Assembly (NCBI RefSeq): GCF_027257955.1
Contig: NZ_JANZNQ010000018.1
Span: 1-64,000, forward strand
DNA from: Zhongshania aquatica
GTDB lineage: Bacteria; Pseudomonadota; Gammaproteobacteria; Pseudomonadales; Spongiibacteraceae
Length of the DNA stretch: 64,000 nucleotides
Direction of reading: 5' to 3'
The position numbers were made by a program, and so were the translations under genes. Positions 27,615-37,324 of the stretch are shown piece by piece. Positions within the stretch are counted from its first letter, which is position 1; each line of letters begins with the position of its first letter. The notes under the pieces were generated by a model that ran no database searches, was not told the DNA's origin, and was given only the letters and a program-made list of their open reading frames with translations.

Positions 27615-29858
27615 TCATGCTATTGGCCCATTCAAGGAGACGTGCTTGTAAAGCAAATACAGCGCCGATAGCGGTGGCAAAGAAACCGCAATGGAGTGGG
27701 GCTGACCATCCCACTCAACTGGCTCGCTAAACACTGAAGTCTGACGAGATGCGCCGCTACCACCGAATTCTGCACTGTCGGTATTCAGTATTTCCTGATA
27801 CTCACCGTGTGAAGGTACACCTACGCGGTAGCCGTCATGGGACTGCGGCGTGAAGTTGACCAATACCACCACAGGGGCATCAAACTCTCCGCCCTTTCTA
27901 AGCCATACCAATATAGAATGTTGATGATTATCTAACTGCAACCACTGGAAACCCGCCGGATCGCAATCTAGCCCATGCAGGGCTGGCCATTGCCGATAGA
28001 GCCTATTTAGCTCGCGCAGCAATGACTGAATACCACGATGTTTGTGTTCGGCAAGTAAATGCCAATCTAAACTTCGGTCGTGATTCCATTCTCGATACTG
28101 GGCAAACTCCCCCCCCATAAATAATAATTTTTTACCGGGGTGCGCCCACATATAAGCAAAAAAGGTTCGAAGATTGGCAAACTTCTGCCAGTCGTCACCG
28201 GGCATTTTGTTAATCAATGAGCCTTTGCCATGCACCACTTCGTCGTGACTTAGTGGCAAAATAAAATTCTCGCTCCACGCATACATAATGCCGAAGGTCA
28301 GTTCGCTTTGATGGTACTGGCGGTAGATAAATTCGCGGCCGATGTATCGCAACGTGTCGTTCATCCAGCCCATATTCCATTTAAAACCAAAACCCAGCCC
28401 GCCGGCATCGACTGGCCGAGAAACACCCGGCCACGCAGTGGATTCCTCTGCGATCATTAAAATGCCAGGATGATTGTTGTACATGCGGCTATTAAGCGTT
28501 TTCAGTAATTCAATCGCCTCAAGATGCTCACGACCACCGTATTGGTTTGGAGACCACTCCCCGTCCTTGCGGCTGTAATCCAGATACAACATTGACGCCA
28601 CAGCATCTACCCGCAATCCGTCAAAATGAAATTCTTCGAGCCAGTAGTTGGCGTTGCTAAGCAGGTAACTGATGACCTCACAACGGCCGTAGTTGTATAT
28701 CAAGGTATTCCAGTCAGGATGAAACCCCTTTTGCAGATCCATGTATTCGTAGAGGCAACTGCCATCGAAATTGGCCAGCCCGTGAATATCGGTGGGGAAA
28801 TGACCGGGCACCCAGTCCAGTAGCACGCCGAGCCCATTGCGGTGGCAGCGGTCGACAAAAAACTTTAACTCGTCTGGATTACCAAAACGAATAGAGGGCG
28901 CGTACAAACCTATCGGTTGATAGCCCCAAGAACCATCAAAGGGATACTCACTGATCGGCATCAACTGAATATGAGTAAAACCGAGATCCAAAACATAGGG
29001 AATTAACTCATCGGCCAGCTCACGATAACTCAGAAAGCGATTATTCTGCTCTGGCACCCGCCGCCAAGAGCCAAGATTAACTTCGTAAATAGTGATCGGG
29101 GCGGCATAGGGATTAGTGGAGGGACGAGCGGCCATCCACTCCCCATCTGACCAATCATACGTCTCATTGAGAATAACGCGGGACGCGGTTTCCGGTGGAT
29201 GTTGCATAGACTGAGCATAAGGATCAGCCTTTAGAGGCAGTAACTGACCGGCAGAGCCCAAAATTTCATATTTATAATGTGCGTAATTATTGATAGCGGG
29301 AATAAAAATTTCCCAAATCCCCGAGGCGGGATATTTACGCATAACATGCTGACGACCATCCCAGCTATTAAAGTCACCCACCACCGCAACTCGTTTTGCA
29401 ACCGGTGCCCAAACCACAAACAGCACCCCCGCCACACCGGCCAATGTTTTGCTGTGCGCCCCCATCCACCGATACGTCTGTTCTTGAGAGCCTTCACCAA
29501 ACAAATAAAGATCGCTGTCGTCTAAACTGGGCAGAAAACGATAGGGGTCATCAATATCGACATCCCCCTGCCAATAGCTCACTCGAAAACGATAATCAAA
29601 ATGATGTTTACGGCGACTAAGCACGACTTCAAATAGGCCGTCATCGTGGACACAATATAAATCAGCCAGTTTTCGTCCACTCTTGCAGTCGATCAGCGCA
29701 ACACCCTGCGCCCTTGGCAACATGACGCGAACAACTAACCCTGACCCACAGGGATTTTGGTGCATACCTAGCACCGCGAAAACATCGTCATATTGGCCGT
29801 GGACGATGGCATCAATATCCAACTGCGTAAGCGTTGCTGTGCTTCTAGGCTTATTCAC
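27615..29858 (-). CDS. glgB: 1,4-alpha-glucan branching enzyme
   Basis: 747 residues, GH13 subfamily 9. Two N-terminal beta-domains (first about 110 residues and CBM48 to about 230), then the barrel with DWVPGHFP, DGLRVDAV (nucleophile Asp), IAEESTAWPG (Glu) and LSHDEVVHG. It forms alpha-1,6 branches in glycogen. Its ATG overlaps the malQ stop by 4 bp (ATGA), which suggests translational coupling. Length matches the long N1-domain GlgB type. Confidence 0.95.
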   Translation of the reverse strand: MNKPRSTATLTQLDIDAIVHGQYDDVFAVLGMHQNPCGSGLVVRVMLPRAQGVALIDCKSGRKLADLYCVHDDGLFEVVLSRRKHHFDYRFRVSYWQGDVDIDDPYRFLPSLDDSDLYLFGEGSQEQTYRWMGAHSKTLAGVAGVLFVVWAPVAKRVAVVGDFNSWDGRQHVMRKYPASGIWEIFIPAINNYAHYKYEILGSAGQLLPLKADPYAQSMQHPPETASRVILNETYDWSDGEWMAARPSTNPYAAPITIYEVNLGSWRRVPEQNNRFLSYRELADELIPYVLDLGFTHIQLMPISEYPFDGSWGYQPIGLYAPSIRFGNPDELKFFVDRCHRNGLGVLLDWVPGHFPTDIHGLANFDGSCLYEYMDLQKGFHPDWNTLIYNYGRCEVISYLLSNANYWLEEFHFDGLRVDAVASMLYLDYSRKDGEWSPNQYGGREHLEAIELLKTLNSRMYNNHPGILMIAEESTAWPGVSRPVDAGGLGFGFKWNMGWMNDTLRYIGREFIYRQYHQSELTFGIMYAWSENFILPLSHDEVVHGKGSLINKMPGDDWQKFANLRTFFAYMWAHPGKKLLFMGGEFAQYREWNHDRSLDWHLLAEHKHRGIQSLLRELNRLYRQWPALHGLDCDPAGFQWLQLDNHQHSILVWLRKGGEFDAPVVVLVNFTPQSHDGYRVGVPSHGEYQEILNTDSAEFGGSGASRQTSVFSEPVEWDGQPHSIAVSLPPLSALYLLYKHVSLNGPIA

Positions 29859-31936
29859 TGCGTCCTTTCCTTATCCACCCCATTCAGCAAATGTGTCGCC
29901 TCAACTCCAGCAAAAATTTCTCGGGTAGTTAATGCCTGCTTGCGCCGCCAATTGGGGTACTGGTGACTGGTTGCCGGAATGTTTATCGGTAATTTAAGAA
30001 GCTGCAAATCTTCTAATTGCAGTAACATAAAGCGCGATGCGCTCCGCCCGCAACCACGGTGAATACTTTCACATAAGGCCATGTCCATCGGCTTACTCAA
30101 TTCCTCAACTTCCCAATTACTGGGCATGAGTTGATTAGATTCTAACCACTGTAACAGATAACGCTTGTCCCGTTTGCGTTCGAGATACAAGGCGTCGAGC
30201 GAGGCTTGATCAGGGATGACGCCAAGTTGGTAACGTCGTTGCAAGTCGTCCTCACTCCACCAGTCAGACAATGTCGGCACATCGTGATTGGTCACCGACA
30301 ACAAGGCATCACGACGCCTTTCAGAGGGCATCCAAAACTGCCCATCATGATGCTGAGTAAAGTAAAACAAATCATTGCCATAGACGCCGCTGCGCAACAT
30401 CAACTCACGAATATCCGCCGGCACCACACCCAAGTCTTCCCCCACAATCACGCAGCGATGACGATGACTCTCTAAACAAAGCAGCGGCAGCAACACCTGC
30501 GTCGGGTAGTAAACATAGACACCTCGGCTCGCCTCACCCGGTTCTCGGGGCAAGCACCACCAAAGGCGTTGCAAGGACATAACATGGTCAATACGCAGTG
30601 CACCCAAGGCCATATTGGCGCGCAAAAGACTGATGAAATGCTGAAAGTGATTGCGCTGCATCGCGACCGGATTCATCACCGGTAGGCCCCAGTCTTGCCC
30701 CTCACTGCTGAACGGATCTGGCGGCGCACCAATGCTGACCGCGGTCACATAGAGTTCGGCGTTCTCCGCTGTTTCGCAGCCCCCGGCGACTGAACCAACG
30801 GCGAGATCGCCCATGATGCCAATACGCATTCCCACGTCACGCGCATGCACCTGACAGCTCGCTAGTTGTTCGCTGGCCAACCATTGCAGATAGGAAAAAA
30901 ATGTAATGTCCTGACGGTGTCGAACTGCATAGCCATTGTGACGGCACTCGTAATCCGAAAATTGCCGCAGGGCATCGCCACCTTCTTGCACAAACTTTGA
31001 GAATTCCCGCCCTCTTTCGGTTCCCAATGCTTCATGATGTTGCAGAAAATAACTGTAGGCCAGTTCTAAGACCTGATACTTGATCTGTAAAACGGCTGAG
31101 TGATTCACCATATCAACAGCGCGCAGGGCAGTCGTTCGCTGCTGAAATAAAGGGGTGCGCAGGTATTGAACAATCGATTCCGCGTCAATACACTCAGGTA
31201 TCTCTTCAACCGCGAGATAGCCGGGATTGAGAAATCGTCGGTCTGATGGACTGTAGGGGCTAACGTCTTCAGTGCCGTCAGTACGCAGGGCATGCAGAGG
31301 GTTAATACCAATCAGGTCTGCGCCCTTCGCGGCGGCTGCCGAGATCAGTTCACGAAGATCGGCAAAGTCACCTATCCCCCAATTACGTTCAGACCTAAGC
31401 GAATACAATTGGCAAGCGATACCCCAAAATTTGCCATCGGTCTCTACATCGAAACAGCGATCAGGACATACCGCCACCTGCGCCGACGCCTGAGCATCAC
31501 CAACCGTTATTCTTAATTGCAGATACCCAAATGAACACAAACCTAGCGCTAAGGACCGAGAAGTGTAGCGAATACCATCGATATAATAATTACCCGTTTC
31601 AGCTAAATCGGCTGGCACCACCGCGCCATTTTTAACACCACCGTCCTCATCAACTAATTGCCAACTCAAGGTTTTGTCTAGGTCGTCCGGGTGACAATAG
31701 ATAGTGACGAGGGCTTCAGCCTGAGTAATGTAAAAAGCGTCTAAGCGCTGCTGCCAGCGCCGAGCATCAAGCTCAAATATCTCGTCGGAAACAGCCTGTG
31801 GCGAATCAATATCGTGTTCAGCCAAACGCAGTAATTGCAATCTATCAGCTTGGGGGACAATACAACGCTGTCCAGAATAATTATCATATTCCGCCGCAAC
31901 ACCGCTAAGATAAAGTAGCTTTTCCAGACTATCCAT
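29855..31936 (-). CDS. malQ: 4-alpha-glucanotransferase (amylomaltase)
   Basis: 693 residues, GH77 family. Long N-terminal extension (about 130 residues) as in E. coli MalQ, then WGIGDFADL (about 205), LRIDHVMSL with nucleophile Asp (about 440), GEDLGVVP with the acid/base Glu (about 490) and TNHDVPTLSDWW (about 540). It transfers maltodextrin segments between chains. It is the first gene of the glycogen operon (ATG 31936, AAGGA upstream); the other five follow on the same strand. The 492-bp gap upstream separates it from divergent gap. Confidence 0.92.
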   Translation of the reverse strand: MDSLEKLLYLSGVAAEYDNYSGQRCIVPQADRLQLLRLAEHDIDSPQAVSDEIFELDARRWQQRLDAFYITQAEALVTIYCHPDDLDKTLSWQLVDEDGGVKNGAVVPADLAETGNYYIDGIRYTSRSLALGLCSFGYLQLRITVGDAQASAQVAVCPDRCFDVETDGKFWGIACQLYSLRSERNWGIGDFADLRELISAAAAKGADLIGINPLHALRTDGTEDVSPYSPSDRRFLNPGYLAVEEIPECIDAESIVQYLRTPLFQQRTTALRAVDMVNHSAVLQIKYQVLELAYSYFLQHHEALGTERGREFSKFVQEGGDALRQFSDYECRHNGYAVRHRQDITFFSYLQWLASEQLASCQVHARDVGMRIGIMGDLAVGSVAGGCETAENAELYVTAVSIGAPPDPFSSEGQDWGLPVMNPVAMQRNHFQHFISLLRANMALGALRIDHVMSLQRLWWCLPREPGEASRGVYVYYPTQVLLPLLCLESHRHRCVIVGEDLGVVPADIRELMLRSGVYGNDLFYFTQHHDGQFWMPSERRRDALLSVTNHDVPTLSDWWSEDDLQRRYQLGVIPDQASLDALYLERKRDKRYLLQWLESNQLMPSNWEVEELSKPMDMALCESIHRGCGRSASRFMLLQLEDLQLLKLPINIPATSHQYPNWRRKQALTTREIFAGVEATHLLNGVDKERTQ

Positions 31937-32428
31937 TCATCCTTACACTCCGCTTGCCAGCAACTTCCATGAAAGGTGCGAGCACTGCCTATTGGATCGG
32001 ATACAACACATACTATGATAATCACAGGCCATTCGTCCGGCGCTATAATCATTCTCTAGTTCAGCAAGGCCTATTCTGCGGGCAAACAAGAAAAACATTC
32101 CCTGCACTCTTCGTCTAGCAACATAGCGGCCAAATTTATAAAGTGCACACCGACTTTAATCTAACATCTATTTTCTAGAAATTTGTGACACAGACCGACA
32201 AATATTTCACCGGCAACTCAATTGCGTTTATATCTTGAAAATGAATGCAGCGCGAAAGTTTGGCGTGGCTACGCCAGTGGATATTTCATACCCTCATTTC
32301 AACACCTTGTATGCAATAGTAATTTGTCATAGGTCAAACTATGTGGTGATACCCATTGATTTATTAACCCAAGAGGTCAACAGTGGGAGTAATGGCTTGT
32401 CATTTACTATCTAGAGTGAGTAATAGCG
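31937..32428. promoter_or_regulatory. Divergent promoter region between glycogen operon and gap
   Basis: 492 bp with no supported ORF. It should hold promoters for malQ-glgBXPCA (-) and gap (+). One clear structure is TGGCGT (32261-32266), loop GGCT, ACGCCA (32271-32276), a perfect 6-bp stem that may be an operator or leader hairpin for gap. I looked for a HexR-type TGTAATTAAATTACA palindrome and did not find a convincing one. Confidence 0.5.
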
Positions 32429-33436
32429 ATGAAGATTGGCATAAACGGTTACGGCAGAATTGGCAGAAATATTGTTCGCGCACTCTTTGAACGCGGTCTG
32501 CAAAATGACATTCAATTGGTGGCCATTAACGATCTTTCCGACCTAGAAGAAAGTGCTCATTTAACCAAGTTTGATACCACCTTTGGGCGCTTTGCTGGGG
32601 ATATCGGCCACAGTGACGGCCACCTTATCATCAATGGTCAAAAAATCACTTACTTCCAGCATCGCAATCCTGCCGATATTCCATGGCGAGAACTCGATGT
32701 GGACATCGTACTTGAATGTGCAGGCAAATTTAAAACCCATGCCGCGCTGCAAAGTCATCTCGACGCCGGCGCTAAAAAAGTGCTGGCGTCCCACCCGGTT
32801 GGCGACGCCGATATCACGGTTGTTTATGGTGTTAACCATGACGCTATTAGCGAACAACACCAGATTATTTCTAATGCTTCGTGCACGACAAACTGTCTCG
32901 CACCGTTAGCGAAAGCGCTGAACGAAGGTGTGGGTATTCTCAACGGCTATATCACCACCATACATGCCTACACCAACGACCAGAATCTGCTCGACAAAGC
33001 CCATGGTGATCTTTACCGAGCAAGGTCGGCAACCATGTCGATGATCCCAACAAAAACCGGAGCGGCTGCGGCGGTGGGTTTGGTACTGCCCGAACTGGCA
33101 GGCAAAATTGACGGTCTCGCTGTACGCGTACCGACGATCAATGTCTCGCTGGTGGACTTTGTGTTTAACGCCGGCCGCGCTACGTCGGTTGATGAAATTA
33201 ACCAAGTAATCAAAGACGCTAGCTCGGCCTTTCCCAAGGACGTATTAGCCTACAATACCTTACCGCTGGTGTCGGTGGACTTTAACCGCGACCCCCGCTC
33301 CTGCACCTTTGACGCGACGCAAACCCGCGTCAGTGGCAGCTTGGTAAAAGTGATGGCTTGGTACGATAATGAGTGGGGGTTTTCTAATCGTATGCTGGAT
33401 GTCGCCTTAAAAATGGCTGCTGTTTCCACAAAATGA
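32429..33436 (+). CDS. gap: Glyceraldehyde-3-phosphate dehydrogenase
   Basis: 335 residues, type I GAPDH. NAD-binding GINGYGRIGR (4-13) with Asp35 after the second strand, favouring NAD; catalytic Cys152 in SNASCTTNCLAP; substrate-side His about 180. It converts glyceraldehyde-3-P to 1,3-bisphosphoglycerate in glycolysis or the reverse. It is divergent from the glycogen operon and convergent with pyk, forming a local carbon-storage/glycolysis block. Confidence 0.96.
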   Translation: MKIGINGYGRIGRNIVRALFERGLQNDIQLVAINDLSDLEESAHLTKFDTTFGRFAGDIGHSDGHLIINGQKITYFQHRNPADIPWRELDVDIVLECAGKFKTHAALQSHLDAGAKKVLASHPVGDADITVVYGVNHDAISEQHQIISNASCTTNCLAPLAKALNEGVGILNGYITTIHAYTNDQNLLDKAHGDLYRARSATMSMIPTKTGAAAAVGLVLPELAGKIDGLAVRVPTINVSLVDFVFNAGRATSVDEINQVIKDASSAFPKDVLAYNTLPLVSVDFNRDPRSCTFDATQTRVSGSLVKVMAWYDNEWGFSNRMLDVALKMAAVSTK

Positions 33437-33479
33437 TTGGGCACAGCACGCCATTTCTGCACTGCGATATGCAAACGGT

Positions 33480-34901
33480 CTAACTCACTCGCACAATCTT
33501 CAATGTATTGGTGTGTCCGTCGACGCCTACTTGGTCACCGGTAGTGCCAATAATCAAATCATCGGCAACGACATGCCCACGTGAGCGAATTGCATCTACG
33601 CAACCTGCGATCTCGATACCGTCTGATGGACTCGCTATTGCGTATACACCTCGGTACAAACTCACCCTGTTACAGGTTGTTGGATTACGACTGAACGCAA
33701 AAATAGGAATACCGGAGGTTAGTCGTGACATTAACAGCACGGTTTTACCCGTTTCAGTCATCGACACAATCGCTTTCACCCCCACTTGATGATTCGCAGC
33801 ATAGACCGCGCTCATCGCCAGTGTTTCTTCCACAGACTCGAATTTTCGCTCTAGACGATAGCTCGATTTCCTCGCAGAAGGATACAGTTCCGCGCCTTCG
33901 CAATTACGCGCCATGGCCTTAACTGTTTCAACTGGGTATAAACCTGAGGCGGTTTCCGCCGACAACATAACGGCATCCGTGCCATCGAGTACGGCATTCG
34001 CCACATCAAAGACTTCCGCGCGGGTTGGGACTGGGCTACTCACCATCGACTCCATCATTTGCGTGGCGGTAATGACGGGTCTATTTAATACCCGAGCACG
34101 CTTAATGATGTGCTTTTGCAGACCGATCAAACTCGCGTCACCTATTTCAACACCCAGGTCTCCCCGCGCCACCATCACCCCATCGCAGGCGCGAATAAGT
34201 GCGTCTAAATGTTCGTCATTCGCAACCGCTTCTGCACGCTCGATCTTGCCGATGATATGCGCAAAACAGCCTGCACTTTCCAACTTCACTCTTGCGTCTT
34301 CAATATCTTCCGCACTGCTGGGGAAGGAAACCGCAATAAAATCGAGGCCAATTTTAGCGGCCAATTTGATATCGTCCATATCTTTGTCGGTTAAGGCTGG
34401 CGCAGATAAACCACCACCTAGGCGATTAATGCCTTTACGAGACTGCAACTTGCCCACGCTCTCAGATCGGCAAAATACCTGTTCACCCTCTACGCGATCC
34501 ACGCTCAAGCGCAAACGACCATCGTCTAGCAGTAATATGTCGCCGGCACTCACTGAACGCGCCAAAGGTTCATAATCAACACCAATATGGCTTGCGTCGC
34601 CTTCACCATCGGCAAGCTGAGTATCCAAAATGAGGGCCGAGCCCTTCTTAAGGTCGATGGGATCTACGGCGAGTTTACGCAAACGAATTTTTGGCCCCTG
34701 CAGATCTCCCAGCAATCCCACATAGCAACCAGCCTCTGCGGCCAACTCTCTAATAAGCAATGCGCGCGCCGCGTGTTCATCGGCAGTGCCGTGGGAAAAA
34801 TTCAATCGAAATACATTCACCCCGGCGCTAATCATCTCGGCTAGGATTTCTCGAGAATCACAAGCGGGTCCGACCGTGGCCACAATCTTAGTTCGACGCA
34901 T
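33480..34901 (-). CDS. pyk: Pyruvate kinase
   Basis: 473 residues, ATG 34901. Standard barrel with RRTKIVATVGPACDS at the N-terminus, LNFSHG (about 35), a B domain from about 70 to 165, and the active-site helix MVARGDLGVEI followed by ITATQMMESM and EVFDVANAVLDGTDA. The catalytic Lys lies in HIIGKIERAEA, about 217. It makes pyruvate and ATP from PEP. Convergent with gap across a 43-bp gap. Confidence 0.95.
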   Translation of the reverse strand: MRRTKIVATVGPACDSREILAEMISAGVNVFRLNFSHGTADEHAARALLIRELAAEAGCYVGLLGDLQGPKIRLRKLAVDPIDLKKGSALILDTQLADGEGDASHIGVDYEPLARSVSAGDILLLDDGRLRLSVDRVEGEQVFCRSESVGKLQSRKGINRLGGGLSAPALTDKDMDDIKLAAKIGLDFIAVSFPSSAEDIEDARVKLESAGCFAHIIGKIERAEAVANDEHLDALIRACDGVMVARGDLGVEIGDASLIGLQKHIIKRARVLNRPVITATQMMESMVSSPVPTRAEVFDVANAVLDGTDAVMLSAETASGLYPVETVKAMARNCEGAELYPSARKSSYRLERKFESVEETLAMSAVYAANHQVGVKAIVSMTETGKTVLLMSRLTSGIPIFAFSRNPTTCNRVSLYRGVYAIASPSDGIEIAGCVDAIRSRGHVVADDLIIGTTGDQVGVDGHTNTLKIVRVS

Positions 34902-35042
34902 GAATACCGCTATCCTTTAAATAAATAGTTAGGAAAAACTCTATGTTACACGTCTCTATGATGCAGGGCGACTAAGCAAAGGAGTAGTTTTTGTGACCTT
35001 AGATTCCATACTCTCTCGAAAAACTCAAATCACAGGCATAAA

Positions 35043-35065
35043 AAAACCCGGATATACCGGGTTTT
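35043..35065 (-). terminator. Rho-independent terminator of the HsaA-like gene
   Basis: Perfect 9-bp stem AAAACCCGG (35043-35051)/CCGGGTTTT (35057-35065) with a 5-nt loop, 25 bp after the stop of the 35091-36275 gene. On the - strand the stem is followed by a T-run into 35040. Very like the terminator at 51791-51812. Confidence 0.85.
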
Positions 35066-35090
35066 AAAACACTACAGCGTTGTCATTTAC

Positions 35091-36275
35091 CTATACAAAG
35101 AAATCGCCGTTATCCATACCCAAGCCTAAACCACCGAGGTTACGAGCAAAGCTGGTCGGGTTATTCGCCACGTGTGCCCGCGCCGTATGGACATCAAGAA
35201 AGCGCTGCTGAATCTCGCTACCCAAGAACACCGACTGCCCACCCGCTACTTCGAACAGAGAGTCGATAATCTGAATGCTTTTAGTGATTACCAGTGAAGC
35301 GTGATAACGGTAACGCACACGATCCTCTACTGGAACAGGTTTTCCGGCCTCAACAAGGGCCATCATATTGTCGAAATTCCGGAACAGCAGCGCTTCCATC
35401 TCATCTATGCCGTTAACCGCTCCGGCAATGCGTTCTTGAACTTGGGTGTCGCCCGCCAATTTAGTCGGATCACCACTCGCCTTATTCAACACCGCATGCT
35501 TATACAACTCAACTGCTGACTTACAGGCTCCAATCGCCGGAGTACATACCACACGAATAAACGTTTGCGCCCAAGGCAATTGATATAGAGGCGCCGTATT
35601 AACCGCCTGACCAGGATTAGTACACGCAAAGCCATCGGTTTGTTTATGGGTCATATAATCTGGAACGTACACGTCGTTCACGGCAATATCGTTACTACCG
35701 GTTCCTTCTAAGCCCATAGACTGCCAAGTATCGATGATCTCGTAATCACCTTTAGGCACGAGAAAAGTTCGATAGCCATCGCCGGGAATAATCGCACCCA
35801 ACAAGGCCCACGTACAGTGATCGCTACCACTAGACCAGCCCCAACGGCCACTCAATTTAAAGCCGCCATCAACCACGGTAACTTTACCCATCGGCGCATA
35901 CGACGACGATACACGGGTATGAATATTGTCGCCCCAAATCGCCTGCTGAGCGCGGTCATCCATAATGGCTATTTGAAAGGCGTGAACGGCAATAATGCCG
36001 CTCGCCCATGCTGTAGACATACAGCCTTCCGCCAGAGCTATTTGCATACGGAAGAAATCCTGCGGGCTCAACTCAAGTCCGCCGTAGCGCTTAGGCTGAA
36101 GGGCTAAGAAAAAGCCAATATCCTGCAATTCGTCGATAGATGCCTGCGGAACTTTACGCAACTGTTTGGTTTCTGCCGCTCGCTCACGCAGACGCGGCTG
36201 CATGTCTTTTATCGCGGCCATCATATCAGCCACTGAATACTCTTTAGTTTCGCTCTTCGCTTGCGCTACGCTCAT
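35091..36275 (-). CDS. HsaA-like flavin-dependent monooxygenase, oxygenase subunit
   Basis: 394 residues, ATG 36275 after AGGAG. Acyl-CoA dehydrogenase fold of the group D flavin monooxygenases (HsaA, HpaB C2 type): helical N-terminus, GRWGWSSGSDHCTW (about 127-140) in the beta domain, and a C-terminal helical bundle with IDSLFEVAGGQSVFLGS. HsaA hydroxylates the phenolic 9,10-seco-steroid using reduced FMN from a partner reductase. Length equals the mycobacterial HsaA. It is third of three - strand genes after a KshA-like Rieske oxygenase and an HsaC-like dioxygenase. No HsaB reductase is present in the window. Other aromatic substrates are possible. Confidence 0.75.
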   Translation of the reverse strand: MSVAQAKSETKEYSVADMMAAIKDMQPRLRERAAETKQLRKVPQASIDELQDIGFFLALQPKRYGGLELSPQDFFRMQIALAEGCMSTAWASGIIAVHAFQIAIMDDRAQQAIWGDNIHTRVSSSYAPMGKVTVVDGGFKLSGRWGWSSGSDHCTWALLGAIIPGDGYRTFLVPKGDYEIIDTWQSMGLEGTGSNDIAVNDVYVPDYMTHKQTDGFACTNPGQAVNTAPLYQLPWAQTFIRVVCTPAIGACKSAVELYKHAVLNKASGDPTKLAGDTQVQERIAGAVNGIDEMEALLFRNFDNMMALVEAGKPVPVEDRVRYRYHASLVITKSIQIIDSLFEVAGGQSVFLGSEIQQRFLDVHTARAHVANNPTSFARNLGGLGLGMDNGDFFV

Positions 36276-36319
36276 CGGACTTCTCCTTTACTCATTCTTA
36301 TTGGCGAGGCGGCAATCTT

Positions 36320-36350
36320 GATGCAAACAGCCTAACCACGATGCAAACAG
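36320..36350. repeat. Direct repeat of an 11-mer, 20-bp period
   Basis: GATGCAAACAG occurs at 36320-36330 and again at 36340-36350 in the 110-bp gap between the HsaC-like and HsaA-like genes. The 20-bp period places both copies on nearly the same DNA face, as for a dimeric regulator or a short tandem duplication. Confidence 0.4.
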
Positions 36351-36385
36351 TGCGGCAGCTAACCGCAATAAAAACCAAACGAGAA

Positions 36386-37297
36386 CTAGGCGTCTGGCAT
36401 ATTAAATTTGTGGCCCCACAAACTTGGCAAGCTCGTTACCGTGGGGGTAAATCCGTCCCAATCCATTTGCAGACCGTCGGTGCCAAATTCCATGGCAAAA
36501 CCCGTCGGCGTTGCCATATAAAAAGACAGCATATTGTCATTTGTATGACGACCCAAAGTGGACACAATAGGAATGCCTGCTTCCTCTACGCGATCTAAGC
36601 AATAACCGACTTCATCGACATCGGTAACTTCTAACATCAAATGCACACAGCCAACGGGATTCGCTTTATCTTCATACAAGGCCAAGCTGTGATGGCGTGG
36701 GTTATTAACGTGCATAAAGTGCAGACCTTGGCCCGGATCATCTGGGTCTGGCGAGAATTTAAAATGCATATAATCGCTGTCGCCAAAGCCCAGCAGGTTC
36801 TTATAGAAATTGTGGGTTTCAGTGAGTTTTGCGGCGGGTAATACCGCATGACCAAAACCCATATCGCCGTTAAAGCCGGTCTCAAACCCTGAGATGCCTT
36901 TAGGCGATATAAATTTAGCGTAATCCAACTCACCGCCCCAAAACAGCTCTAGGCCATTGCCAGACGGATCTTGCAAACGAATCAAGCCACGAACACGGCG
37001 CGCTTTTGCCTCGCTTGCAGACGCTTCGGTAAATGACACGCCAGCTGCCTTCAGTTCGGCTTTGGCGGTGGCGAAACCCGCCTCATCTGCCATTTCCCAA
37101 CCGCAGCAAGCCAAACGATTTTGCTCTGCTTTCACAACCGCAAACCGGTAGGGACGAGTATCCATTTTTAAATAGACATTACCGTCATCCGGCATAGTCG
37201 GTGCAACCATCAGCCCTAAAATATTAGTCCCGTAATCCAGCCACTGTTGCGGCTCCGTCGACTCAATAACTACATAAGCTAAGCTGCGAACTTCCAT
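36386..37297 (-). CDS. HsaC/BphC-like type I extradiol dioxygenase
   Basis: 303 residues from ATG 37297, which has AGGGAG five bases upstream; an in-frame GTG at 37303 overlaps that site. Two-domain vicinal-oxygen-chelate protein. The Fe(II) ligands are probably His150 (GFGHAVLP), His202/203 (RHHSLAL) and Glu270 (FAMEFG), the classic 2-His-1-carboxylate set. It cleaves a catecholic ring next to the hydroxyls; HsaC does so on 3,4-DHSA in steroid degradation and BphC on dihydroxybiphenyl. Length matches HsaC. Neighbours (KshA- and HsaA-like) favour a steroid or similar polycyclic substrate. Confidence 0.85.
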   Translation of the reverse strand: MEVRSLAYVVIESTEPQQWLDYGTNILGLMVAPTMPDDGNVYLKMDTRPYRFAVVKAEQNRLACCGWEMADEAGFATAKAELKAAGVSFTEASASEAKARRVRGLIRLQDPSGNGLELFWGGELDYAKFISPKGISGFETGFNGDMGFGHAVLPAAKLTETHNFYKNLLGFGDSDYMHFKFSPDPDDPGQGLHFMHVNNPRHHSLALYEDKANPVGCVHLMLEVTDVDEVGYCLDRVEEAGIPIVSTLGRHTNDNMLSFYMATPTGFAMEFGTDGLQMDWDGFTPTVTSLPSLWGHKFNMPDA

Positions 37298-37324
37298 TAC
37301 CACTCCCTATTATTATCGTTACGA

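Noticed and set aside
33913-34575. 220-codon + strand reading frame opposite pyk
   Set aside because: Antisense to an intact pyruvate kinase; low-complexity Ser/Ala/Arg composition and no family pattern.
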